Of a stretch of DNA of 64,000 nt, positions 34,977 to 47,639 are shown in pieces. Source of the stretch: Gamarada debralockiae (Eukaryota > Ascomycota > Leotiomycetes > Helotiales > Hyphodiscaceae); the NCBI GenBank assembly GCA_002803225.1, contig NXFV01000145.1:1-64000 (forward strand). The letters run 5' to 3'. Under the pieces are notes generated by a model, which searched no databases, was not told the origin of the DNA, and saw nothing but the letters and a program-made list of their open reading frames with translations. The number at the start of each line of letters is the position of its first letter. Position 1 is the first letter of the stretch. The position numbers were made by a program, and so were the translations under genes.

Positions 34977-35430
34977 AGCCAAATTCCATTAGATTCTGCT
35001 CCTGCATGAGCCTTTAGAGAAATGATTTAGATGCTCTCCGAGAGCGGGGAAGGAGGTTGCATGCCGATGATACGGAAATATAGCAAGGGATACTCGAGCC
35101 CGAGCGCATGCAAGTGCAAGCACAGGCCATGAAGAAGCCGGACTTGCTTAAATTCCTACTTCAACAATATTTCTATATAAATCGCGTGTTGTGGCCTGGA
35201 AGACAACCCAAGTGCTATAGTGTAGCATTTAGACGTTCTCCGACAAGCACCGGGAGGTTCGAAAAGGTACAAAATAGTTCACGACATATACTCTATCTGA
35301 ATAAATATTTATCAATGAATTTTGAAGTTACATTTGATTTTCCTGGAGGAGAAAGGGTTACGTTCATGCAGACCTAACCAGTCTCAGACCCTCATATACA
35401 CCCATTTCAGACACCAAGTCTCAGTATCAT
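34977..35430. other. Interval with no recognised gene
   Basis: A plus-strand frame of 89 codons (35108-35377) shows no family motif. The interval is AT-rich towards its end. Confidence 0.3.
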
Positions 35431-35434
35431 CAAT

Positions 35435-35572
35435 ATTATGAAACAAGTACCTCCTCGTCACAATATTGCCAAATCTCAAAACCAGCACCTTCATAAACCA
35501 ACCTTTATATTTGTAGAACTATCAGAAATCCAAACCAGACTCGCATAATGTTTTTAAAGATCAACTTTTGTG
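35435..35572. repeat. Decayed partial copy of the 3' end of the next gene
   Basis: 35435-35570 aligns with 35699-35835, inside the last exon of the membrane-protein gene, in direct orientation about 265 bp apart. Shared blocks include CACCTTCATAA, TATTTGTAGA, TCAGAAATCCAA and AAGATCAACTTTTGTG. About half of the roughly twenty differences are G-to-A or C-to-T in this copy (AGGCACC to AAGTACC, AAGCCATCC to AAACCAACC). The frame is not kept. Confidence 0.75.
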
Positions 35573-37775
35573 TTATTTGGAAACAGGAGCAGAATGCGAA
35601 ACCAAAGTTAGGCCACCATCAGATCTGACTAGGCTAGGATGCTTCGGATCTGTAATATCCAAGGGGCCGAGTCGCTGGCTTGGTCGAATCAAATCGTTCC
35701 AAACAGGCACCTCCTCGTCACAGTTTTGCCAGTCCTGATACCCAGCACCTTCATAAGCCATCCTTTGTATTTGTAGATAACCATCAGAAATCCAAGCCAG
35801 CCTTGCATAGTTTCTCTTGAAGATCAACTTTTGTGCTACGCCGACCACGATGTCGATAGTCCATCCAAGAAGGACCAGAGCGGTTCCGAAGATGAATATT
35901 ATTGCAACGCCAAGCGTGCTGAAGTTCTGGTATCCGCTGACATTCCGAATCATCTGTCGCTTGCATAGCGCTTGGCCTATAGTGTCATTTGGAGCCGGAG
36001 AGTTGATAGTTCCACCTTGGCTCGATATGTCGGAAGGCCCTGTTGCTCTTTCGACGAGAGCTTGCTGCAAGGTAGCGAGACAAACAGCAAACCAGCCATC
36101 CAGTTCAATGTGCCATTGGGTGTCTGGCAATCTAGTAGCTTGAATGATTTCAAAGACTGTATTCTGCGCTTTCAGAGCAGATGATCCCCGCCCAAAAACG
36201 GCGTATGTCATGCTGGCCGTCCGCATAGTAACAGCAATTATCCCAGCTGTTTCGTACTGGTATGGGTTCAAACCAATATTTTCGGCTTGGGCCGTAAGAC
36301 TGCCTAGACCTCCGAGGGATGTACAACGTGTGGCGTCTGGTCCTGGCTCGTTTGGGTTGCAGAATTGATATTGGTCTGCACAGCCAACGACGTAAACGTC
36401 AGAATCTGGCTGGTAGACTTTCGATTCGTGCTGAGGGCCGGTGAAGTTTAGCTGTGAATTTGCTGAAAACATCGGATCGGAGTTGGGGTAAAGATAGGTG
36501 ATGGAATTTGGTGCCAAGAAGAACATTGAGACATCAGCGTCTGTTCGATTGAATGGCGTAATGGGTTCCCAAGACAGAGTAGAGGGAAGCCCTGCCAGAG
36601 AACTTATAGTCCTGTAAAATTGTTCAGATATATCTTTCCAAATGCGGATACGGAGAGCACTGACTGGAGGTCATATCCAATTTCATCAAAGATGGCATGT
36701 GAGTCGTATTGATAGGTCCAATTCGATGTTCCTTCTACTGGTCCCATGAACAATCGTATTATTTCATCAATTCCCCAGCCGATGGTCATATTGACGAACT
36801 CCGCGTACGGTTTTACCTCTAGCGGCGCGCAAGTCGTCACTCTACGGAGCGTGACTCGATCTGAGAGTCTTGCATCCAGTCCGAGGACTTCGTGAGAGTC
36901 CAATTGTCCGGTGTCCATTTCGTACGCAGAAGTTGGTCCTAATTTGCAGGTCTCTGCAGCGAATGGGCCTGGATCTAGGTTAGCGTTTAAAATTTCCTGT
37001 CGAGGATAGATGTTGTTGATACTGAAGAGATCTCCCAAAATTGCGCCGTTAGGATCAATATTAAGGCTTGATGAATATTCATAGAGTCCGAGAACATCAA
37101 TTCAATAAATCTTGCTAAAGCGGAAAATTACTCACAGGATGCATTTGCGTTGGTCGACCAAGGAATTTCAGATACTTTGTAACCATCACATTGAGCAGAC
37201 TTAGAATTGTCGGTACCATAACAGTTCCTAGCGTATGCTGCAGCAAAAAAGCTTTCATTTAATCGCTTCAACTCCAACGCTGTTAGTTGAGACAAGTTGA
37301 AATCCCAAAAACCGCAATCAGGGCTGCTGATGAGGACCTCGGAGCCAACGGCCTTGGTGACTTGTGATGAGAAAATACTCGCAACACCAAAGATGGCTGC
37401 CAAAACGAGAGTCAAAACAATGAGCCAAATGGTGCGGGATCGCCAGAATTGCCACCATCTTGATCTTTCGTGCTTGCGCCAGCTGAAGGACAGTCGACCA
37501 AATTTCCAGGCAGCACCGAGCGCTGTGTCAGTATTCTTAAGAATAGCCTGTTGTTGAAAAAATAAGGCATCGTGAGCGGCGTTCTTGCACTGGATTTGAT
37601 GTATAGCATAGCTGACTATCACCCAAAATGAGCGTCCAGCTGTTGCTACTAGTATGGCGAGTAGAGCGAGGAGGAATGCGCTGTCCCGCGTTGTTAGGGT
37701 GATAGTCGCCCCGAGGAAGATATTATGTGAGTGATTGATCCAAAGGCCAACATAAATATAAGAGGCTGAGGACAT
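35573..37775 (-). CDS. Large multi-pass membrane protein of unknown function
   Basis: Three exons (37775-37136, 36968-36665, 36611-35573) join in frame to 660 residues. Introns of 167 and 53 bp (GTGAGT...CCAG, GTCAGT...ACAG) restore the family-like SCPFAAETCKLGPTSAYEMD and a continuous frame to SLAGLPSTLSWEPITPFNRT. A membrane segment lies at about residues 30-50, a second at about 120-142 (TIWLIVLTLVLAAIFGVASI), then a Cys-rich extracytosolic region of about 350 residues, then a late segment (TLGVAIIFIFGTALVLLGWT) and a short cytosolic tail. This layout recurs in a large family of fungal proteins without a known role. Two alternative frames inside the introns suggest other models, but this is the only one that keeps all parts open. 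Confidence 0.72.
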
Positions 37776-38830
37776 TTCGTAGGGTTGGCGGCGTATAGGG
37801 GCTATCTCGACCGAAGGGTTTGATAGAAATGATGGAGTTCATCTGGGGATATTATATCCTTCTTCAGAAGAGGAACTGAGCCTCCAGCCCCGTAGCCAAG
37901 GCAGACTTCAGCCGCTTTCCAGCAGGAAGCCGTGTTCAATGTGTATTGAACATGTTTTGGATTTGTGGGGAAGCGAGCAAGCCACCACGGTCTCAGCTTT
38001 GTGATAAAGCTTTGTTGATGGAGGTTTCCGGGTTGTGTACTACCCCAAGGCTTTTTAATTTTTTTAATACGAGGTGATTGTAGCTCGTAACTAAGATGGT
38101 ATGACCAATCACCTGCCCAGATTTCAAGGTATTTCGCTATATGTAGTTAAATACCGGTCCAAGCTTAACAATTAATATGGCCTGTACGAAGTTATCCTGT
38201 GGCTTTCAACATTTCCATTTTCTTCAGCTACGCGCAGTGCTTGACCAATTACACGCTACTTATAGCGAAAAAGCGGCCAATAGATATGCACGGTATCCAA
38301 AATAATACGAGGAGGGATTAGCCGATACCTTAGCGCAAGGCATAAAGCCTGGAGTTCATTTTTGATTCATCTGTGGAAAGGTAGCCGCCGTGAGCATCCT
38401 CTAAAAGTCTTCTGTTGAAGATAGACTGATAAGTTTATTTCGGATATTTTTATTTAATGCGGAAGAATTTTCACTCGAATAAAATCAAGAATTTTTCATT
38501 TCGCGAATTTTCATACAAAGTAATTTTAACAATCAGTAACAAAATTACTTATAAAGAGACCCTTGTATAAATAATAAAGCGACTTTTTCTAAGCATTTTA
38601 AACCACTCTGTAAAAGAACCGAGTTAGATTTGCATTCGCTATTAGAAGAATTAATCAATTAATTACGACAAAAAGTAAAGTTGTTCTCGAACTTTTCACA
38701 CTGAACTCGCAAATGATCTTCAATTTAAGGCTAGGGAGGACTCCTACTCAGGTCCCTACGAAAATGCCACCCCACTAAAAAAGCCACATCCGTAAGCGCG
38801 AACAACAAGATAAAAACGATTATAATTAAA

Positions 38831-38913
38831 TATGAGGAGGAGGAGGGAGATGATGTTGGTGAGGGGATTTTGGTTGCGGAGTTGGAGGGGGTGGCTCGAA
38901 ATTGTGAGAAGTG
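38831..38913 (+). repeat. Copy of the carboxylase BCCP 3' end
   Basis: GAGGGAGATGATGTTGGTGA and GTTGGAGGGGGTGGCTCGAA match 32552-32625 of the biotin carboxylase gene (GAGGGAGACGATGTTGGTGA, GTTGGAGGGGACTGGTTCGA) at about 80-85% identity and in the same orientation. It encodes the last 25 or so residues of the carrier domain without the biotin site, and the stop is lost. It marks a segmental duplication rather than a gene. Confidence 0.75.
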
Positions 38914-39862
38914 GCGGGTGTTTGTTTCTTCCTGATATGGGGCTGGGAGGAATCGATGAGGGTGGGACGTCTGCATTTGTCAGTAACAAGATCTGATTGA
39001 ATAGAGAATTGATACTCATTGCCGACAGCACGCTTGTTGTCAACTGTATAGTCGTTATGTACAGCAGAATACGTCTGTTGATCTTACATCATGAGTAGTC
39101 TTAATTTGGACAAGTGAGGCCCCGGAAGCCGTCTTATCGCCCAGGACTGAGACGCCACTTCATATTTCAATGAATGGCCGGAGTCTCCAGTGGAACGAAC
39201 CTCCAATCGAAACCAGCGGAGTAGCCAAAAGTATGGTAACATCAAAGTTGGTCCGTCAGGGTGGTATTTATAGAGGCAGCCTTCTGTTCAACATACTGTA
39301 GTAATTGCTTAACAAGTCTCTGTCTCAGTGTAAGACCCCCTGATATATAAGAGCTAGTTTTCCCTAAGCCAGGTAGAGTCAAAATATATAAGACCTTAAG
39401 ATAAGGGGTAGAATATTCACATTTTAGTACTCGTTTATGATTTAATTCACTTGAAAATTAAGCATAGAAAGGGTTAACTAAGTATATAACGGATTTATTG
39501 TGAAAAGAGACCCTCGAAATACATATAAGACTCGATTGAAAGGTCAAATTCAAGTCTTTATAATGAATGATACAAGGCCTCTTACAGTACTCTATTCCTC
39601 TGATAAGATCTGATCCCAAATCACTAAAGTACTAAGAGTTGAACTGCAAGACAATGTCTTGTTATGCAATTAATACGGTATTCACCACCTGACTTTCGTG
39701 ATCGAGGCGTGAATCTTCAATTCGTCCTCGCACGAATTCAACCCCCAAGCTAACATCAGCAATCAAGACAATAAGTCTCTCTCCTATCCACACTATGCGG
39801 TTAGCTCGCGGGCTGTGAAGCACAACATACGCCGTCGATCAAAGTTTCTTAGACAAGCTCTT

Positions 39863-40080
39863 CTAGCAAAGGTGCTGCAAGTTGTGGCTTGGCCATCCCC
39901 CAGACACACGCAACTCATGTGTCTACGTGGCAAATTCAACCATTCATTGATGAGCATATGTTGAGGTGTTGAAGCAATACATCCCTGTTCTGGAACTTTG
40001 GGCCTTACATAGACGTGTGGCAAAAAGAATACGACAGTTGTCAACAAAATTGATATGCGACAACGACAAAGAAGAACGAT
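39863..40080 (+). repeat. Copy of the carboxylase downstream DNA
   Basis: 39863-39900 (AGCAAAGGTGCTGCAAGTTG) and 40036-40080 (TCAACAAAATTGATATGCGA) match 33221-33296 in order and orientation. The two halves are split here by about 130 bp of unrelated DNA. This copy carries T and A where 33.2 kb has C and G at several sites. Confidence 0.6.
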
Positions 40081-43000
40081 GATGGATTTTCTATAAGCCT
40101 AGCCAAAGTAGGTCAATGAGAAATGAGGAAGTTCTGAATTGGGGTTGGACAGATCCAAATGTTCATGGAACTGCAGGTACAGCGACATCGCGAGTCATGA
40201 CTCTGGATAAGGTGTTGGATTGCGGGTAACGCAAGGAGATATAGAACAAGAAAATTCAGTGTTTCTGCGAATTTAAGGATATGAAAGTGGGAATCTGTCA
40301 CTTGACATATTAATTTCCCCTGTGATGTGATGTGGAAGATGCAAAGGCGCGTATTTGGAAACTAAGGGGAAAAGGTTCGAAACACCTGTATTTCAGTACC
40401 GGCAAACTTCCTTCTTAGCCTTTAAGTGACATCACCGACCTGCTTTCAGTGATTTAGGCCGTGAACCTTCCTTTACATTCCCGGCTTATCAAAATTGGCG
40501 GTATAAAATTGACTGCCACTATCAGCCAAGTTTCCTCAAACAATTTTCTTCTCCCCCTCAACAACAGGTCCCAGCTCCAGGGGCCTTACGTAGCGAAACT
40601 GATGTCTATTGATAGGTGCATTCGAGAGAAGGAAACACGTGTTGTGCTTTAAAATAGTGGATTATATCCACCTAAGTGCGGGGCTTCATACAAATATTTT
40701 GAAGAGCAATAATGATGAGGAAGTCGACATAAAAATTGAAACCTAACAAAGCGGTCCTAACAGCATGGGTTCAGCTGATCACAAAAGATACCTTAGAACA
40801 AAACACATTTGAATGCGGTTCGCTAGCTACAAAACGGTAGTAGGGCATCTTCATGCAGTACATTCCGAGAGTCATGCCACAGGCATCGTGAACTCCAAAC
40901 ACTGGGACCAATTCACAGATAAAGGGGGAACTTTGCAGAACCCGTAACTTTCCACAGCAGAGAGAATGGAGGGCGGACACTAAATCGCCCGATGGGAAGG
41001 TGCTTTGAAGACCATTTGCCTGAGCAGGAATAAATTGGTCAGAATTCAGGAGAGAGCATCTCATAGAGTTGTTTTTACGGAACCCTAATCGCCTATAAAG
41101 AGTGAGCGATTGGAAGTATGTATATCTGCAGAAGATATTAGCACATGTACCTACTGACATAAACTGGTAGATTCACTCACTTTCCAGACACCAAGTCTAT
41201 CTCCTCGGCGACAACATATAAAAGCAACATCTCGCGACCAAAGACGTCCTCGGACAATTCCAAGATGGGAAATTTGACTTAGCATTGCAGCTTTTGAGTC
41301 ATTGTTCTTTGCAGAGCTCTGGGAGTGGTGGCAACGCCTGTCTGTTTGGCCGTCGTGCCTCTTCTAAGGATGTAGGAAAGGTTCAGAGGTGCCCAAACAC
41401 AGGATATTTGACAATTTAAACAGTATTTCTCGTCAACGGATAGGGAATCGATAACGTAAATCGGTTCGCCACAATAATGAAGGGCAGACTTTTGCTTTCG
41501 AATACCAGATGGCATTTTATGGATGGTCACTATAAGAACGAGGAAAGTGATCTATACACTTGAGAGCCATTGAGCTTTAAAAGCCAGCAAGGTAGCTTCC
41601 GCATCAATTCCAACAAAAATCAAAGATTCGAACTTCGAATCCTACCCCTTTTATGCCCCCATTCATAAATCTTATGCCGCGGCGGCTAACGCGTCAAAAG
41701 GAACAAACCCCTGCCAAGGACCCCGAAGACACAATTAGACTTGTCAAATCTCCGGTCGGATGGAAAATATCCAGTTTCTCCTCCCGAAAGTGAGTCCAAT
41801 TTTCCAAACGTGCGGCGACGTGCATGTGAAGTTTGCACGAGTCTGACGAGCTTCGGTTTTCAGGAGAACCCCGTAGGACTCGGACGAAAAGAATTATTCT
41901 TTTTAAAGCAGAAGGGAAGGAGAGGTTAGGGGCGCAGCGGTCGGAAGCGATGGTGATCATCACTCAGGTGCATGGTCTGAAACACACCGAATATGGGATG
42001 AAATACGAATTATCAAGGTACCCAAGCATGTATGACGTTGAAGATAGGGGTTAAGGCTTCACGTTGAGTCCAACCTCCTGCAGTTGTGATTGTCTTTGCG
42101 CGACCCCTCCATACATTCATACATTGCCTTAGAAACGAATTGGTTGCACCAAGAAAGCAAAACCGGGAATTGGGCAAAGCTATCAAGCTAGGAGTAGTAC
42201 AGGATATCACTTGAAGATATTTTGTATCACTTGTATTGATGATTAAGCAACGGGTTGGCCGCGTTACATCTCGTAGTGGAATCGCGCCCATTGGCTGGGT
42301 TTGGGGGATGCAATCGATCCATGCCTGCGGGAGTGATGGGATTGGAACCAGGATAACCGAAGGCCCGAGAGTAACCATGAATGGGAAGGGGGGCAAGGGG
42401 ACTCGTGGCTTTGACGCATTTTGGCACACCTTGAGAATCCCATTTTCGAGATGTTGGGAAGGCGTGCGCGCACAACAGCCGGGCGTATCGTGCGTCGTGA
42501 TACATTCGGGTCCGTGGTGGTTTCTTGGGATTTCTTTGGAACCGCACGTAATTTATGGAATCAAAAAAAAGTGGATACGGAAATAAGCATCGCTGAGGCT
42601 GACCGTTGACGTGAGTACTTTGAAGGATGAAGCCAGCAGAACATCCGAACATATGACAGGTTTCTGTAGGATAAATGAAACAGTTATCCTAACCATGAAC
42701 CGTGAAGTGTGTTCTTTTCGTCCACTAAAATCCATATTTGCGCCGAGCTACGAAGGTTGCTTGTACTTTACAAAGCAAAAACCCATCGCCTAAAGGATTA
42801 ACCTAGTCGTGGAGCGTGGAGCCCCTTAGAACCGTGGTTGAAGAAGCGGAAGCGTCGATGACACGACTCCGAGAAGAAAAGAAATAAAAATAAAAAAAAT
42901 ATTTACAAATTCCCAGCTGCATAATTCTGGCCTCCCAACGGCAAAAATACAAAACTTGAAAGCTGAAGATCAAAGTGAACATAACATCCCGTAACAAATA

Positions 43001-43352
43001 AACAAATATATGCCGAAAAGTCACGTTTGGTATCTTCCATCGCATCGCTTTTTGGGAGAATTTCCGAATTTAGCGCAAAACTGAACCTTGTCAAATTTGG
43101 CCTTCATTTGTGAACTTCTCGTCTTGCTCCACCTCTCCTTTTTCTCTTCACGACGAACACCAACGGGGAGTCTGGAATTAATTTGTTAGACGGAAAGAGG
43201 TTCCTTTTCACCTTCCTCTACTTCTCGAGCTCTATTCTCACTCGTTGCTTCTCACCTTTTCTTCCGAATCCTCGAGCTCCTACCGCCGCCAACGACCTCG
43301 ACGAACCTCAAAATCCTCCACGTCGACCTCACATCTCCCATATAAATACAAG

Positions 43353-45581
43353 ATGTCTACTACAGGGCAAAGCCAGCAAGGCAATCTCGACCGATATGTT
43401 GTTATTCACGTTGCCACCACCTGCGATGAGCATGGAGTTTACGTTACCAAAGATTCTGCGGAGGTGATAGAGCTTGGTTGGATTCTTCTGGATGCAAAAT
43501 CTTGCGATGAGGTAAGCTTCTCCCACTTACGCCCTCCTCAAAAGCTATCTGCTAACTCGATATCTGAAGCTACACCGTGAAAGCGTTCTCGTCAAGCCAA
43601 TCAACACCCCGATCACACCGCTGTGTAGTAAGTAAAAGTTCACCCATGTGGACCTTGGAATTTTGCGAGCTCGAATATATCAAACGAGTCTCACACATTT
43701 TTAAGACACATTCGCTGACGTCTCTCTGCTTCAGCGAGCTTGACAACTCTCACTTGGGAGCATGTCCGCAATGCAGGAACCTTCCGCGACGCAATCAACC
43801 GTTTTGATGCTTTTGCATCCGAGCATTTGACCTCTCAAAACCTCGACTTCTCCTTCGTTACCCTCGATTCCTGGGACCTCCGAGTCCAGCTTCCCCGTGA
43901 AGCTCGCGACAAAGCCGTTGTACTACCACCATACCTCCAACACTCTCGAACCTTCGATCTCCGAACCGAATATCAAAGATGGCAACAACATCACCCCGAG
44001 TCCCTCCCATTCGGGCCATCCATGCTCTCGAATATATGTGCTGCTCTTGAGGTTGAGCCAGTACAAGCAAGTGCGCCGATCAAGCACAACCTGCCATTCC
44101 ATTTACAAGCTTTGGCACCGGCTTCGCCTCGTCGAGCTATGGAGGAAGCTGTTACACTCGCAAGAGTTCTCCGAGGGTTGATTCGCAAGTCTCAGCCACC
44201 TCATGAGCACCCTGATGTTCTTACGAGGCCAATGGATGCCCGTGCTGATGTTCGTGCTTTCTTGTCCGAACGCAGCAAGGTTCTCCACATGGCAGGGCTT
44301 CCCCATGATACAACGCAATCTGAGCTCGAGAGCTGGTTCACCCAGTTTGGTGGACGACCAATTGCTTTCTGGACTTTACGTACCCCTGATCAACATAAGC
44401 CAACCGGCTCCGGTTTTGCCGTTTTCTCATCCCACGAAGAGGTCAGCCCAAATTCTCCTACTACTCTATCCTTATATTGTCACGCTTGCAAGTGTCACCA
44501 GGTCGTGGTGTCAGCACCCTACGAGTATATTCTTCTTTATTATGACAAACTGCTTGATTTGCCCCAAAACGCACTCATAAAATTCTTTGCTATTCGCGGA
44601 CATTGTCTAACACCTTACCAGGCAGCCGAGAGTTTGTGCATGAACGGTCGTGCTCTCAATGAGAAGGCCATCGAAGTTTCCCCATCCTCTAGCCGTGTTC
44701 TTGACCGTGCTGCAGAGATTTTAACTCCCTTCCCACCCAGCAAGAACCGACCCCGTCCAGGAGATTGGACCTGTCCATCTTGTGGTTTCTCCAATTTCCA
44801 ACGAAGAACTGCTTGCTTCCGTTGCTCGTTCCCGGCTATGAGTGCGGGCCCAAGTGGCGATGCTATGGGAGGATACGGTGGAGGTTACGGGTATGGACCA
44901 CCAGCAATGATGCCACCCCCTCAGCACATGGGACATCACGGTATGGGTGGTGGCCACGGTGGCGGAAGAATGGGTGGCAGTGGCGGCGTTGTGCCTTTCC
45001 GAGCCGGCGACTGGAAGTGCGGATCAGAGGGCTGTGGCTATCACAACTTTGCAAAGAACGTCAGCTGTCTGCGATGTGGCGCAAGCCGTGCGGGTGCTGC
45101 CGTTGTGGCTGACTCTGGTTACCCTTCTCCAATGGATCCTCCCTCGAACTACGGTATGGGTCCAGGCTCGATGGCAGGTACTCCAGGCCCAGGTCCTTTC
45201 GCCTCTGCTGCAGGTGGATTCGGATCTGGCGGTGGCTACGGCGGACAACACTTCGGCGGACCTCCCCAGAGCACCTACGCTCTCCCATCCGGTCTCGGCA
45301 CTTCTACTGGTCCTTACCCAGGCTCCTTGAACACTCACTTCGGCCCAGCAAGCGGTGCTCACTCAGCAGGTCCTTTCGACAGCCGTGCCGCTGAAGCAGC
45401 ATTCCAATCTGCCAGCAACGGTCCGGCGTCTGCCGGCCCATCCAACAACTTTTACTCCAATCAAGGCGAGAGCGATCCATTTGCCTTCCTTTCCTCAAAT
45501 ATGGGAGGCCTGTCTCTGAGTGGCGACGCACGACAAAACGGTGGTGCTCAGATCAGCGCACCAAGCAAGTCTCCTGCATAA
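43353..45581 (+). CDS. ERI1-like/RRM/RanBP2 zinc-finger RNA-binding protein
   Basis: Four exons (43353-43511, 43570-43627, 43735-44441, 44622-45581) give 627 residues. Residues about 13-175 follow the ERI1-type exonuclease pattern (RYVVIHVATTCDE, then IELGWILLDAKSCDE and LTTLTWEHVRNAGTFRDAIN). An RRM follows (KVLHMAGLPHDTTQSELESW, GSGFAVFSSHEE). Two RanBP2-type zinc fingers come next, RPGDWTCPSCGFSNFQRRTA with CFRC, and RAGDWKCGSEGCGYHNFAKN with CLRC. The Gly/Met/Pro-rich end is disordered. Zinc fingers of this type bind single-stranded RNA. The first exonuclease motif, normally DFEATCD, is HVATTCD, so catalysis is unlikely. Related fungal proteins are often called Arp. Intact, with a CT-rich 5' leader. 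Confidence 0.9.
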
Positions 45582-47639
45582 ATCCTCGGTCATCTAGTTT
45601 GGAGTTAGCGGAGCGATTTCCCTTTTACGGTCTATACATACGAACGTCTCGAATCTCTTTCTTCGTGTAATTGTGACACTATTATTTCACGACGGCTTTG
45701 GCGACAACTCAATTCCGGAATGAAAGTGTAGATGGCATTCGATCCATTTGAAGATGGAGCTCTTTCTTGACTTTTCTTGTTGCAGCTCGGTTTATAAGGG
45801 AATTCTCTCTCGCATATGGTGGTTCTCAGGTTTGGGTGGTCGGTATAAAGAAAATGGAAGGGTGTGGGGAATGGGTGGGTAAAAGAAAGAACTGCTTGCT
45901 TTACATTTGCGCAACGAACGACGATTGAAAATTTGAACTGTTTGGAAGGCGGAGTTCTTTAATGCGGACAACTGGACGGTTCAGGCTATACTGTGGAAAG
46001 GGCAAGGGTTGCACAGCGGGGAAGCAAAAATCACTCTGCGTATTCTGACTTGATGTTTTGCAAGGAGACATTCAGAAAGGAGCGAAGGTTCAATTCGGCA
46101 AGCAAAAAATTCTCTTGAATTACTCGGTGCATAGCGTAGGGAGTGAAATACAGGGAAAGAACGGCCTTCGATTCTGTATGGGAGGTGTTGGCTTGGGCTC
46201 TGGGGTTTCGATTTTGATTCGGCATTTCGACGTTCGCTGTTCGGTTTCGTGCTTGGATTCTTGCGGTATTTTGATCAGATGTCCTCCTTGATTTTGATTC
46301 TCGTTCGACAGCGTCACACAGCATGGCATGGCAGTGGGTTGGAACCTCACATCAGCGTACACAAATAGGATGGTTGTCAGGACAGATCTACACGCATGCA
46401 TTCACACACCTCGATACGTTTCCGCTAGCCGTCATCTTGTCACTGTCTTGCGCATTCAATTTTTTGTATTCATTCAATTTCCCTTTTCTTTTCTCTTTGT
46501 TTCATACTTTCATGTTTGCGTTGGCACGAGGCCGTAATTCAGTTGTTTGGATTGGGCCTGGCTTGGATGGGTGAATGGTTTGGGGGAAAGGAGCGGGTGT
46601 TGGTGGTTGATGAATGGATGGATATGAGGTTTCTTTTCTTTGATATTGTTTTCTTTTCGATGTAGTTGTTCTTTTTCTCTTTGATTTGAATGGATGGGAT
46701 GAGCGATGAGGAGTCGGGGCTTGGTTGTGTTGCATGGATGGATGGTTGATGAGTCGATGATGTTTCGTGGTGGATAATTGAATGAGGGGGAGGAAGCAGG
46801 AAGGATGAGTGCAGTGTAGTAGATAGACGGCCGTGGTGTCACGAATACATATATTCAGATCTTCAAGCTTTTCTCCTGCCTCTCTAGCCCAATTCACCGT
46901 TTACTTTTCGTGGATTTGGAAGTTCCTGATGTATTTGTAGCTCGCAAAACACGCCTTTCTTCTCACCTCTCAAAACCAACAAGACTTTGCGCCTTCTTAA
47001 GTGAATTACCCTCCCCCTGGTGGTTGTTCAAAGTTTGCCTTATTCGATCCTTGAACGGTGCTTTAGATTTATACGCTCGTTTGATGGTCCATGATGGAGA
47101 GGCAGAGGTTTTGATTGATCTAATTTGGTATTTTGGTATACCTTGACAGATCTGGTCTCGACCTTGATGACGGAGAGGAGTACAAAACTAAAATAAAATC
47201 AGCGCACTCTGAGGCTAGTGGAAGTTTCACACCTCCTTCGATCGAATAGATGACTGCCAGAAAAGACCTGACAGTTAGCCAAATCCCAAGGTACAAATCA
47301 CAAACCAAAAACTCGAAATTGCACTAATGCGTCGAAGACCCTCTCTGATCTACAACTTTTGGGTCCAGCCCACGAATAGGTATAGCGAGGCCGATTGGAA
47401 TGACAGCGACAGTGGAAGTGATGATAATGGCAAGGGTCAAATGATGGCAATATTATTTTCGGAGTGGCCAGAGCCCAATTGAATGAAGGCCAAACGCATC
47501 GATCAGTTACGAACTATATCTTCGCAAATTAAAGACAATGGTCTTTCAGAGAGTCCAGTTCCATGTCTGACACATTTCTTAGCCTCCTCAACGACTGAAT
47601 TGGAGCCGCTTGTGCAGTCCTTCGTTTTCCCCGGGAGCT
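45582..47639. other. Long intergenic interval with low-complexity DNA
   Basis: It holds the 3' flank of the zinc-finger gene and the 3' flank of the convergent STAND/ankyrin gene. 46550-46780 is rich in ATGGATGG and GATGAG-type repeats on the plus strand, which makes long spurious frames of His, Pro and Ser on the other strand. No gene is recognised. Confidence 0.45.

Larger units (their letters stand above)
37776..43352. other. Gene-poor, repeat-derived interval
   Basis: About 5.6 kb with no convincing gene. 38040-38620 is AT-rich. 38831-38913 is a copy of the carboxylase 3' end, and 39863-40080 a copy of its downstream DNA (both listed). A further stretch at 40440-40490 resembles 39690-39730 (CCTGNNTTTCGTGAT-like blocks). 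Minus-strand frames at 40771-41160 (129 codons) and 41279-41530 (83 codons, with LHYCGEPIYVID and YCLNCQ) are the only ones with some protein character. A CT-rich leader precedes the gene at 43353. Confidence 0.45.

Noticed and set aside
40771..41160. 129-codon minus-strand frame as a gene
   Set aside because: No family motif, no splice partners and location in decayed repeat-derived DNA; probably chance.
42290..42370. tRNA-like T-arm (GGTTCCAATCCC on the minus strand)
   Set aside because: No acceptor stem, D-arm or anticodon arm can be folded around it.
46502..46897. Minus-strand frames rich in His, Pro, Ser and Asn
   Set aside because: They arise from ATGGATGG and GATGAG-type low-complexity DNA on the other strand and show no domain.
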